NCBI GenBank assembly: GCA_014843695.1 | Contig: CM026390.1 | Location: 60,729,851-60,793,850, forward strand | Direction: 5' to 3' | From: Archivesica marissinica | Lineage: Eukaryota > Mollusca > Bivalvia > Venerida > Vesicomyidae | Length of the DNA: 64,000 bases | In this document: one piece after another, positions 45,068-56,300 of the stretch | How the letters are laid out: each line of letters begins with the position of its first letter | Position numbering within the stretch: the stretch's first letter is position 1 | The notes under the pieces: model-generated | The model's database searches: none | What the model was told of the DNA's origin: nothing | The model's input: the letters and a program-made list of their open reading frames with translations, nothing else | Made by a program: the position numbers and the translations under genes

Positions 45068-45610
45068 TGTATGTGGGACGGGCCAGTGGTCCAGTGTGTG
45101 GGACGGGTCAGCGGTCCAGTGTGTGGGGCGGGTCAGCGGCCCAGTGTGTGGGACGGGTCAGCGGTCCAGTGTGTGGGACGGGTCAGCGGTCCAGTATGTG
45201 GGGCGGGTCAACGGTCCAGTGTGTGGGACGTGTCAGCAGTCCTGTGTGTGGGACGGGTCAGCGGTCCAGTGTGTGGGACGGGTCAGCGGTCCTGTGTGTG
45301 GGGGGGTGGGTGTGTGTGGGTGTGTGGGACGGGTCAGCGATCCAGTGTGTGGGACGGGTCAGCGGTCCAGTGTGTGGGACGGGTCAGCGATCCAGTGTGC
45401 GGGACGGGTCAGCAGTCCAGTGTGCGGGACTGGTCAGCGGTCCAGTGTGCGGTACGGGTCAGCGGTCCAGTGTGCGGGATGGGTCAGCAGTACAGTGTGC
45501 GGTACGGGTAAGCAGTCCAGTGTGCGGTACGGGTCAGCGGTCCAGTGTGTGGGACGGGTCAGCGGTCCAGTGTGCGGTACGGGTCAGCGGTCCAGTGTGC
45601 GAGACGGGTC
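45068..45610. repeat. 25-bp G-rich minisatellite, about 21-22 copies
   Basis: Units share GTGTGGGACGGGTCAGCGGT. Later copies change GTGTGGGAC to GTGCGGTAC or GTGCGGGAC, so two unit types are segregated. Open plus-strand frames cycle with the 25-bp period and are not a gene. Confidence 0.97.
45300..45333 (+). other. Potential G-quadruplex
   Basis: Within the 25-bp array, a run of seven G is followed by T, GGG, TGTGTGT, GGG, TGTGT, GGG: four or more G-tracts with loops of 1-7 bases. Confidence 0.65.
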
Positions 45611-45669
45611 TGAAGTTCCTAACTAACACAGATGAGAAATGCTGTTATGCCAGGCTTACGATAATGACA

Positions 45670-46425
45670 CAATAGAAACTCTTTCTAGGAACTATGACAG
45701 TACTCGAATACGTTGGATTGCAAATGAAGCAAGTATCCGTATCATCACAAGAATCGCCAGAGTGTTCTGTATTGGACTCTATACCGAAGTCCGCAGTTTA
45801 AATACACATCCATAGTGTATTTTAGAGTGACTGTGACCAATTTGTCTGCGTATTTCGTACAGCCTTCTCCAATAATTGCTTTCTTGTGAAATTAATATAT
45901 ATAAATTCCCTCCAGTTTTAAATTATTTATATTACAATTTCACTAGAAACTCCGTAGATCGTGTCTTATTAAAGTTAATACTAGGACATGTTAATATGAA
46001 CTAGTTTCTGTACATACAAAAACAGACTTGCTACAGGGGTGAAATCATAGTGTTTGATAAATGTTGATAAATTATTTTACATGGAAGGCCCACCATGCAC
46101 TCCGTCAGCATCCACCGGTACCACAATGTTCTTATGTATTATGTAGCTGGTGAAATTTTGTGACATGTACTCAAAGAATATAGTGTCACGATCAGCGTTT
46201 TAATCCAAGATGGCCGCCATGATGGCCACCAAATTCTGAAAAATGCACTGTTATATCAATAGGGTATATTTCTTTTGAAATGTTGGGATAATTTCATGTT
46301 TTATTCTTAATAGTGATGTCAGATGTATGTAAATACATGATTATAAATTTGTTTATATAGACATTTGGCCAGATTCTCCCTTCCTTAGGACAGTGCCTGA
46401 TTAGGCAGTGAGGTATATGAACATT
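45670..46425. other. Unassigned DNA
   Basis: No gene recognised. Confidence 0.5.
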
Positions 46426-46429
46426 TGGC

Positions 46430-46600
46430 ATACAGTCAACCCTGTGTTAGTGGTCACCTCTATTAAGCAGCCAACAAGTATAAATATAAGCAGCCAGTTT
46501 CCAGATGCCCAATATTTTGTTTTATTATACATTAGACCTCTATTATGTAGCCACCTGTGCTTAGCAGCAACTTTCTGTGATTCCCTTAGCTGACTGCTTA
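46430..46600. mobile_element. Possible pogo/Tigger-like MITE end
   Basis: ACAGTCAACCCTGTGTTAGT followed by GGTCACCTCTATTAAGCAGC and repeated 'attaagcagcca'-type words resembles pogo/Tigger ends from memory. No matching right end was found. Confidence 0.3.
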
Positions 46601-46690
46601 AGAATGTACTACATAGATACTGCACATTAGTATGCACCCGACATAATGACATCCCGACATAATATAAATAAACAACCGTCAAAATTGTTT

Positions 46691-46945
46691 GGCTGTCCGA
46701 TTACCGCAGTGGTTAGCGCGCTCGCTTCTCACCAATGCAACCCGGGTTCGATCCTCGAACCGGGAAGTATGTGAGATGGTACGGTGGTCGCCAGATTGGA
46801 CTAGTGAGTTTTCTCTGGCTTCTCCGGTTTCCTCCCACACGAATGACCACATTTACGTTTTCATCCGTGCCAACGAAAGTGATTAATATAATTTATGTTG
46901 TTAAAACTTGTTTCGCAATCGTTGTAATATAACAAAGTTTAAACA
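46691..46945 (+). mobile_element. SINE, third major family, full length
   Basis: tRNA-like head GGCTGTCCGATTACCGCAGT with GTGGTTAGCGCGC A-box region and B box GGTTCGATCC. The central domain GGTTTCCTCCCACACGAATG resembles a core shared by several invertebrate SINEs (inference). The tail GTTAAAACTTGTTTCGCAAT is shared with the Leu-type SINE. A-rich end. Confidence 0.85.
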
Positions 46946-47107
46946 AACATAAAACAAACAAAAAACAAAAAAACAAAAACAAACATTGTGTTAATAAAAA
47001 TAGAAAAGAAATACAGTAATCAATACTTACAAGGACTATTGATATAACACTCTTGTAATTTACCATGTTCTATACAACATTATCTAGACAACAACAACAA
47101 CAACAAC

Positions 47108-47400
47108 GTGTGTGTTTTACGTTTATTTATCGTCGCTACCAGTTGCCCATATGAGCGACGCCTCCTGAAGAGATTAGTCATTTTAGATTTTTGGAGGATA
47201 GTGCAATGATACAGAGAGAGACCCATTCCAGAGTCTCATCTGGTTCTTTTACGTACACGGTGTAAAGCACCGACACGAGACCTCGGTTTAACGTCCCATC
47301 TGAAAGACTGTTAATTTTATTAGGGTCAGACCGGGGATCGAACATGCGATCCCTGATTTACCAGTCCAGCGTGTTACCACTGGACTATATATCCGTCCGT
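47108..47400 (-). mobile_element. Thr-type SINE, full length
   Basis: Complete copy on the minus strand. ACAACAAC flanks it at 47100-47107 and 47401-47408, but the left side lies in a CAA run, so the target-site duplication is only likely. Confidence 0.93.
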
Positions 47401-47522
47401 ACAACAACTTTTATATGACGTCAGGTTATGAAACAATGTGACATGAATATGTTATACAACATATAAACATTGGGTATACTGGCATGCTGGGACAGACAGC
47501 AATTGTACTAACAATTCAGGGC

Positions 47523-47818
47523 GGTTAGAAACATACTGGTTGTGTAAACACTTGTTCAGTTTTGAAAAACATTTAGACAATATCAAAGAGGACAGATTCA
47601 GAATGGCGTTGACAAACTTCCGAACTTCATCCCATGATTTAGCTATCGAGCGTGGAGGATATCAAAACATACCCAGAAATCAAAGAATATGTATATATTG
47701 CAATACAGGCATAATAGAAAGTGAATATCATTTCCTTCTTCTATGTCCGAAATTTAGAGATCTTAGAGAGATATATTTAACACGTTATTACTATTACTAT
47801 ATGACTAATAGACAATAA
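47523..47818 (+). pseudogene. LINE C-terminal domain, 5'-truncated
   Basis: The frame reads LFSFEKHLDNIKEDRFRMAL, TNFRTSSHDLAIERGGY, then the zinc-knuckle-like CIYCN...ESEYHFLLLCPKFRDLR, ending in a TAA at 47816-47818. No disabling change inside the remaining piece. It belongs to the same broad LINE group as 1-890 and 1060-2475. Confidence 0.88.
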
Positions 47819-47903
47819 CAAAAATACTAATATAATACAATTGGCGGAATACAACAGCAACGTAGACTTCCAAGTGACTGTATGAATCGCCTAAGCAGGG
47901 CCC

Positions 47904-48163
47904 GAGGTTATAAAACGTTTCTCAGATCTCAAACTCACTCTCCAGAAATTTGATTGGTTGATTAGTTTAAACAATATTTTATTTCAATGAATATACATAG
48001 TATAGTGATCACAATAAGAAAATACATGTAGGATTGAGGAGAAAGCAAATTGCTTATATGGCTACCTCTTTCCTAGATTGGTTGATTGTGAGTGTTACAC
48101 TCAGCTGAACCAATCAGAAGATTGAGACTGAGTTTTGAGATTGGAGATAAGTTTTATAACCTC
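47904..48163. mobile_element. 260-bp MITE with a LINE tail inside
   Basis: Ends GAGGTTATAAAACGTTTCTC and, inverted, GAGGTTATAAAACTTATCTC; inner parts TTTGATTGGTT and (inverted) CTGATTGGTT also pair. The middle 47963-48078 is a LINE 3' end. Confidence 0.75.
47963..48078 (-). mobile_element. LINE 3' end nested in MITE
   Basis: The minus strand reads GAAAGAGGTAGCCATATAAG, CTCAATCCTACATGTA and ends AAATATTGTTTAAAC, matching 20983-21092. Confidence 0.7.
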
Positions 48164-49397
48164 CAGATCATATTTCTGTTAATTTTTACTAATTTAAAAT
48201 ATGTATGTTTGCTCAAATAAATATGGGCGTATGTGTTGATTCTCCTTACACAATTAACATACACCGGTACGATTTTGGAAATCAATGGGGAAATTTGTAA
48301 TTTAGCAATAGTTGTAATTTAATTCCTATGGAAATCCTAGTTGAAGATGTTTCTACCGCGTCTGACGCCCAGTCAGTTTTGATTAGAGAACTGAATTTTG
48401 CTTTCGTTTTATTTTGTTAAACAATATTTATTGCAAATATATAACTCACATATAACATACCATGACATACTATGTGTAAGCCCGATGCATTGTTATATGT
48501 GTGTTATGTTACATGTTTATGCAAAGCGCGTTTGAACGTGTACTTTTTATATGATAAGGGAGCTCAATAAGAATGGTATAATAATAATAATGCACGTAAG
48601 GTAAGAGTACTGAGTACATTGTATATCAAATGTAAGTGGTAATGAGTCACGTGGTCTCCTTAATGGTGATATTTAGGAAATAACGATACTTATTATTTCG
48701 ATTCTAACACGACTTACATCTAATAATTTTAGACTAGAATCAAAGGAGTATTTTCTTCAAACGCCGTGCTACTCTGCTGCATTTCGCTTTCGAAATGTCC
48801 TCCCGCGTAAGGGGTGATGACGTTATTTTTTATGGAAAATATCAATCTAGTGCATAAATGAACAAAAGTTGTAACTGATCAATAATTTTATTTATTTTGT
48901 CACATAAAACTGTACAGAATAGTAACTGAAACGTTACTTAACAGAAAAACAAGACGGACAAAAGATTATCTGATTCTAAAAATAGCTCACTTCCGCGAAT
49001 TCCCACGGTAGTATTTACAAACATCACGTGACTTTCATATGACTTGTATAAATGGAATAGCCAAACACGGTGCGCGCGCAGCATAGTTCAAGGTAGGTAT
49101 ATCGCAGAATAACCCGAGGTAGATTTTACTCTACAAGTATGTATGTTATTAGCTGGGTCGTGTTAGAATACAGTTTTTACAGTTCATGGTTAATATATAC
49201 TTATCTTTTTTCATATTGTAATTAATAGTTCAGAAACGATTAAAACGCTGTCATACCGTAATTACAATATGTATCTAATTATAGGAGAAAATCTCTATAA
49301 ACTATAGCTTTCGGTTCTAATCCTTTTTCATAACTATATGTAAATATTTGTGTAAATTGTACATTTGTATATGTTATATCATTGTTTGAAATAAACT
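48164..49397. other. Mostly unassigned DNA
   Basis: TTAAACAATATTTATTGCA near 48416-48436 may be another LINE tail on the minus strand. Otherwise nothing recognised. Confidence 0.4.
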
Positions 49398-49670
49398 ATG
49401 TTTAAAATAATGGTGATATTACTATTATTAAAGAGAAACTGGCTGTTCAGGGTGCCAAACGAGGTTGAACTATCGGTGTCGATGCAATACCCCTTGGAAG
49501 TTCTTAAAATCGATGCATCTACTGTGTTCCTGCATGCTATGTTCAATATATGTTTTCAGAAAGGTATTCCACCAAGCATTTGGATTAAATATGTGATCAA
49601 ACCAACACCTAGATCATCAACTAACGACTGCCGTGATCTCATGATTTACCGGGGAATAGCAGTTGCTTTT
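49398..49670 (+). pseudogene. LINE reverse-transcriptase N-terminal (finger) fragment
   Basis: The frame contains EVLKIDASTVFLHAMFNICF, GIPPSIWIKYVIKPTPRSS and DCRDLMIYRGIAVA. This matches the RT region where LINE proteins read P-x-x-W...I-x-P-x-P-K...D-x-R-x-x-x-Y-R-G-I. Unlike the other pieces here it comes from the front of the RT domain. The open frame continues to 49760 only because it runs into a SINE fragment, so its end is chimeric. Confidence 0.8.
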
Positions 49671-49671
49671 G

Positions 49672-49764
49672 TATTTATGTATGCTCCATTAATGTCAAAC
49701 CCCTTGCGGGGACCTAGACATGTTTTCCTGGGCAGGCTTAGCCGATCAGGTCGGGAATGAACTA
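49672..49764 (-). mobile_element. Fragment of the Pro-like SINE
   Basis: Minus-strand match to the 3' half of 25200-25412: GGCTAAGCCTGCCCAGGAAA, CTAGGTCCCCGCAAGGGGTT and the following TGACATTAATGGAGCATACA. Confidence 0.8.
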
Positions 49765-49930
49765 ATTAGCAGCTGTATCTTGTGATAAATAAAATGTTAC
49801 ATACACATTTAATAAATCAAACATTATTTACAGAGGTAAAAGAAACTTCGTTGAAGTATATTAAAGCAGGTTTTGGCACAAGTTCTTCTACTTCCTACAG
49901 TATTGTCCAAGGCATATAATGAATAATTTA

Positions 49931-50088
49931 CGGTGGTCGCCAGATCGGACATGTGGGTTTTCTCCGGGTATTTCGATTTCCTCCCACACGAATAACCACA
50001 AATACGCTTTCATCCGCGCCAACGAGAGTGATTAATATAAGTTGTTAGAGCTTGCTTCGCAAACATAAAATAAATAAAGTTTAAACCT
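49931..50088 (+). mobile_element. Third-family SINE, 5'-truncated
   Basis: Matches 46765-46945 from ACGGTGGTCGCCAGATCGGA through TTTCCTCCCACACGAATAAC to the GTGATTAATATAAGTTGTTA tail. tRNA head absent. Confidence 0.88.
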
Positions 50089-50312
50089 TTTTAATAATTT
50101 AATTTAATTTTTCTGTAGGCGATTGTATCGGTGATAAACAAGCTCTTGCAAAACCAAGTCACGAATTTCTTGGGTGAAAAGAACATCTCAGTGATATGCT
50201 ACTGAATAATATGTGCATCATATAATTATAGCATTCTTCTATATTCTGGCAGCCAGTAGATATACATAGAGTGCATTAAAACACGCTACCTATACTAAAC
50301 CTTTATTACAGA

Positions 50313-50350
50313 CGGATATGTACTACAGTGGTAACACACTGAACTGGTAA
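50313..50350 (+). mobile_element. Thr-type SINE head scrap at satellite border
   Basis: GACGGATATGTACTACAGTG, GTAACACACTGAACTGGTAA: tRNA head up to the anticodon loop, followed directly by the 21-bp satellite. Confidence 0.85.
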
Positions 50351-53300
50351 TATCTATCTACATGTGCAATATTTATTTAAATGTGTGCAATATCTGTTTC
50401 AACGTGTGCAATAACTATTTCAGTGTGTGCAATATCTATTTTAATGTGTGTAATATCTATTTTAATGTGTGCAATATATATTTCAATGTGTGCAATATCT
50501 ATTTCAGCGTGTGCAATATTTATTTCAATGTGTGCAATATATATTTCAATGTGTGCAATATCTGTTTCAATGTGTGCAATATCTATTTCAATGTGTGCAA
50601 TATCTATTTAAGTGTCTGCAATATCTATTTCAACGCGTGCAGTATCTATTTCAACGTGTGTACTATTTATTTCAATGTGTGCAATATCTATTTCAACGTG
50701 TGCAATATCTATTTTAATGTGTGCAATATCTATTTCAGTGTGTGCAATATCTATTTCAACGTGTGCAATATATATTTATTTCAATGTGTGCAATTTCTAT
50801 TTCAACATGTGCAATATCTATTTCAATGTGTGCACTATCTATTCCAGTGTGTGCACTATCTATTTCAACGTGTGCAATAGCTATTTCAGTGTGTGCAATA
50901 TATATTTCAATGTGTGCAATATCTATTTCAACGTGTGCAATATTTATTTCAATGTGTGCAATATATATTTCAATGTGTGCAATATCTATTTCAATGTGTG
51001 CAATATATATTTCAATGTGTGCAATATCTATTTCAGTGTGTGCAATATCTATTTCAACGCGTGCAATATCTATTTCAGCGTGTGTACTATTTATTTCAAT
51101 GTGTGCAATATTTATTTCAATGTGTGCAATATATATTTCAATGTGTGCAATATCTATTGCAGTGTGTGCAATATCTATTTCAACGTGTGCAATATTTATT
51201 TCAATGTGTGCAATATCTATTTAAGTGTCTGCAATATCTATTTCAACGCGTGCAGTATCTATTTCAGCGTGTGTACTATTTATTTCAATGTGTGCAATAT
51301 CTATTTCAACGTGTGCAATATCTATTTTAATGTGTGCAATATCTATTTCAGTGTGTGCAATATCTATTTCAACGTGTGCAATATATATTTATTCCAATGT
51401 GTGCAATTTCTATTTCAACATGTGCAATATCTATTTCAATGTGTGCAATATCTATTCCAGTGTGTGCACTATCTATTTCAACGTGTGCAATAGCTATTTC
51501 AGTGTGTGCAATATATATTTCAATGTGTGCAATATCTATTTCAACGTGTGCAATATTTATTTCAATGTGTGCAATATATATTTCAATGTGTGCAATATCT
51601 ATTTCAATGTGTGCAATATCTATTTCAATGTGTGCAATATCTATTTCAGTGTGTGCAATATCTATTTCAACGCGTGCAATATCTATTTCAGCGTGTGTAC
51701 TATTTATTTCAATGTGTGCAATATTTATTTCAATGTGTGCAATATATATTTCAATGTATGCAATATCTATTGCAGTGTGTGCAATATCTATTTCAACGCG
51801 TGCAATATCTATTTCAGCGTGTGTACTATTTATTTCAATATGTGCAATATATATGTCAATGTGTGCAATATATATTTCAGCGTGTGTACTATTTATTTCA
51901 ATGTGTGCAATATATATTTCAATGTGTGCACTATCTATTTCAGTGTGTGCAATATCTATTTCAACGCGTGCAATATCTATTTCAGCGTGTGTACTATTTA
52001 TTTCAATATGTGCAATATATATGTCAATGTGTGCAATATCTATTTCAGCATGTGTACTATTTATTTCAATGTGTGCAATATATATTTCAATGTGTGCAAT
52101 ATCTATTTCAGAGTGTGTACTATTTATTTCAATGTGTGCAATATATATTTCAATGTGTGCAATATCTATTTCAACGACTGCAATATTTATTTCAATGTGT
52201 GCAATATATATTTCAATGTGTGCAATATCTATTTCAATGTGTGCAATATCTATTTCAATGTGTGCACTATCTATTTCAGTGTGTGCAATATCTATTTCAA
52301 CGCGTGCAATATCTATTTCAGCGTGTGTACTATTTATTTCAATGTGTGCAATATTTATTTCAATGTGTGCAATAAGTATTTCAGCGTGTGTATTTATTTA
52401 TTTCAGTGTGTGCAATATATATTTCAATGTGTGCAATATCTATTTCAGTGTGTGCAATATCTATTTCAACGCGTGCAATATATATTTCAGCGTGTGTACT
52501 ATTTATTTCACGATGTGCAATATATATGTCAATGTGTGCAATATCTATTTCAGCGTGTGTACTATTTATTTCAATGTGTGCAATATATATTTCAATGTGT
52601 GCAATATCTATTTCACTGTGTGCAATATCTATTTCAACGCGTGCAATATCTATTTCAGCGTGTGTACTATTTATTTCAATATGTGCAATATATATGTCAA
52701 TGTGTGCAACATATATTTCAGCGTGTGTACTATTTATTTCAATGTGTGCAATATATATTTCAATGTGTGCAATATCTATTTCAGTGTGTGCAATATCTAT
52801 TTCAACTTGTGTAATATCTATTTCAGCGTGTGTACTATTTATTTCAATATGTGCAATATATATGTCAATGTGTGCAATATCTATTTCAGCGTGTGTACTA
52901 TTTATTTCAATCTGTGCAATATATATTTCAATGTTTGCAATATCTATTTCAGTGTGTGGAATATCTATTTCAGTGTGTGCAATATCTATTTCAATGTGTG
53001 CAATATATATTTCAATGTGTGCTTTCAGTGTGTGCAATATCTATTTTAATGTGTGCAATATATATTTCAATGGGTGCAATATCTAGTTCAGTGTGTGCAC
53101 TATCTATTTCAGTGTGTGCAATATCTATTTCAACGCGTGCAATATCTATTTCAGCGTGTGTACTATTTATTTCAATATGTGCAATATATATGTCAATGTG
53201 TGCAATATCTATTTCAGCGTGTGTACTATTTATTTCAATGTGTGCAATATATATTTCAATGTTTGCAATATCTATTTCAGTGTGTGGAATATCTATTTCA

Positions 53301-56300
53301 ATGTGTGCAATATCTATTTCAGTGTGTGCAATATCTATTTCAATGTGTGCAATATATATATCAATGTGTGCAATATATATTTCAATGTGTGCTTTCAGTG
53401 TGTGCAATATCTATTTTAATGTGTGCAATATCTAGTTCAGTGTGTGCAATATCTATTTCAACGCATACAATATCTATTTCAGCGTGTGTACTATTTATTT
53501 CAATATGTGCAATATATATGACAATTTGTGCAATATCTATTTCAACGCATGCAATATCTATTTCAGCGTGTGTACTATTTATGTCAATATGTGCAATATA
53601 TATGTCAATATGTGCAATATCTATTTCAGCGTGTGTACTATTTATTTCAATGTGTGCAATATATATTTCAATGTGTGCAATATCTATTTCAGCGTGTTTA
53701 CTATTTATTTCAATGTGTGCAATATATATTTCAATGTGTGCAATATCTATGTCAGTGTGTGCAATATCTATTTCACCGTGTGCAATATCTATTTCAGCGT
53801 GTGTACTATTTATTTCAAGATGTGCAATATATATGTCAATGTGTGCAATATCTATTTCAGCGTGTGTACTATTTATTTCAATGTGTGCAATATATATTTC
53901 AATGTGTGCAATATCTATTTCACTGTGTGCAATATCTATTTCAGTGTGTGCAATATCTATTTCAACGCGTGTAATATCTATTTCAGCGTGTGTACTATTT
54001 ACTTCAATATGTGCAATATATATGTCAATGTGTGCAATATCTATTTCAGCGTGTGTACTATTTATTTCAATGTGTGCAATATATATTTCAATGTGTGCAA
54101 TATCTACTTCAATGTGTGCAATATCTATTTTAATGTGTGCAATATATATTTCAATGTGTGAACTATCTATTTCAATGTGTGCAATATCTATTTCAATGTG
54201 TGAAATATCTATTTCAATGTGTGCAATATATATTTCAATGTGTGCAATATCTATTTCAATGTGTGCAATATCTATTTCAGTGTGTGCAATATCTATTTCA
54301 ACGTGTATAATATCTATTTCAGCGTGTGTACTATTTATTTCAATGTGTGCAATATCTATTTCAACGCATGCAATATCTATTTCAATGTGTGCTTTCAATG
54401 TGTGCAATATCTATTTCAATGTGTGCACTATCTATTTAAGTATGTGCAATATCTATTTCAATGTGTGCAATATCTATTTCAATGTGTGCTTTCAGTGTGT
54501 GCAATATCTATTTTAATGTGTGCACTATATATTTCAATGTGTGCTTTCAGTGTGTGCAATATATGTTTCAATGTGTGCAATATCTATTTCAATGTGTGCA
54601 ATATCTATTTTAATGTGTGTAATATATATTTCAATGTGTGAACTATCAATTTCAATCTGTGCAATATCTATTTCAATGTGTGAAATATATATGTCAATGT
54701 GTGCAATATCTATTTCAATGTGTGCAATATCTATTTCAGTGTGTGCAATATCTATTTCAATGTGTGCAATATATATATCAATGTGTGCAATATATATTTC
54801 AATGTGTGCTTTCAGTGTGTGCAATATCTATTTTAATGTGTGCAATATCTAGTTCAGTGTGTGCAATATCTATTTCAACGCATACAATATCTATTTCAGC
54901 GTGTGTACTATTTATTTCAATATGTGCAATATATATGACAATTTGTGCAATATCTATTTCAACGCATGCAATATCTATTTCAGCGTGTGTACTATTTATG
55001 TCAATATGTGCAATATATATGTCAATATGTGCAATATCTATTTCAGCGTGTGTACTATTTATTTCAATGTGTGCAATATATATTTCAATGTGTGCAATAT
55101 CTATTTCAGCGTGTTTACTATTTATTTCAATGTGTGCAATATATATTTCAATGTGTGCAATATCTATGTCAGTGTGTGCAATATCTATTTCACCGTGTGC
55201 AATATCTATTTCAGCGTGTGTACTATTTATTTCAAGATGTGCAATATATATGTCAATGTGTGCAATATCTATTTCAGCGTGTGTACTATTTATTTCAATG
55301 TGTGCAATATATATTTCAATGTGTGCAATATCTATTTCACTGTGTGCAATATCTATTTCAGTGTGTGCAATATCTATTTCAACGCGTGTAATATCTATTT
55401 CAGCGTGTGTACTATTTACTTCAATATGTGCAATATATATGTCAATGTGTGCAATATCTATTTCAGCGTGTGTACTATTTATTTCAATGTGTGCAATATA
55501 TATTTCAATGTGTGCAATATCTACTTCAATGTGTGCAATATCTATTTTAATGTGTGCAATAATATTTCAATGTGTGAACTATCTATTTCAATGTGTGCAA
55601 TATCTATTTCAATGTGTGAAATATCTATTTCAATGTGTGCAATATATATTTCAATGTGTGCAATATCTATTTCAATGTGTGCAATATCTATTTCAGTGTG
55701 TGCAATATCTATTTCAACGTGTATAATATCTATTTCAGCGTGTGTACTATTTATTTCAATGTGTGCAATATCTATTTCAACGCATGCAATATCTATTTCA
55801 ATGTGTGCTTTCAATGTGTGCAATATCTATTTCAATGTGTGCACTATCTATTTAAGTATGTGCAATATCTATTTCAATGTGTGCAATATCTATTTCAATG
55901 TGTGCTTTCAGTGTGTGCAATATCTATTTTAATGTGTGCACTATATATTTCAATGTGTGCTTTCAGTGTGTGCAATATATGTTTCAATGTGTGCAATATC
56001 TATTTCAATGTGTGCAATATCTATTTTAATGTGTGTAATATATATTTCAATGTGTGAACTATCAATTTCAATCTGTGCAATATCTATTTCAATGTGTGAA
56101 ATATATATGTCAATGTGTGCAATATCTATTTCAGCGTGTGTACTATTTATTTCAATGTGTGCAATATATATTTCAATGTTTGCAATATCTATTTCAGTGT
56201 GTGCAATATCTATTTCAGTGTGTGCAATATCTATTTCAGCGTGTGTACTATTTAAGTAAATATGTGCAATATATATGTCAATGTGTGCAATATCTATTTC

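Noticed and set aside
45071..45675. Gly/Val/Ser-rich plus-strand frames of 146-234 codons
   Set aside because: Translation of the 25-bp G-rich minisatellite in cycling frames.
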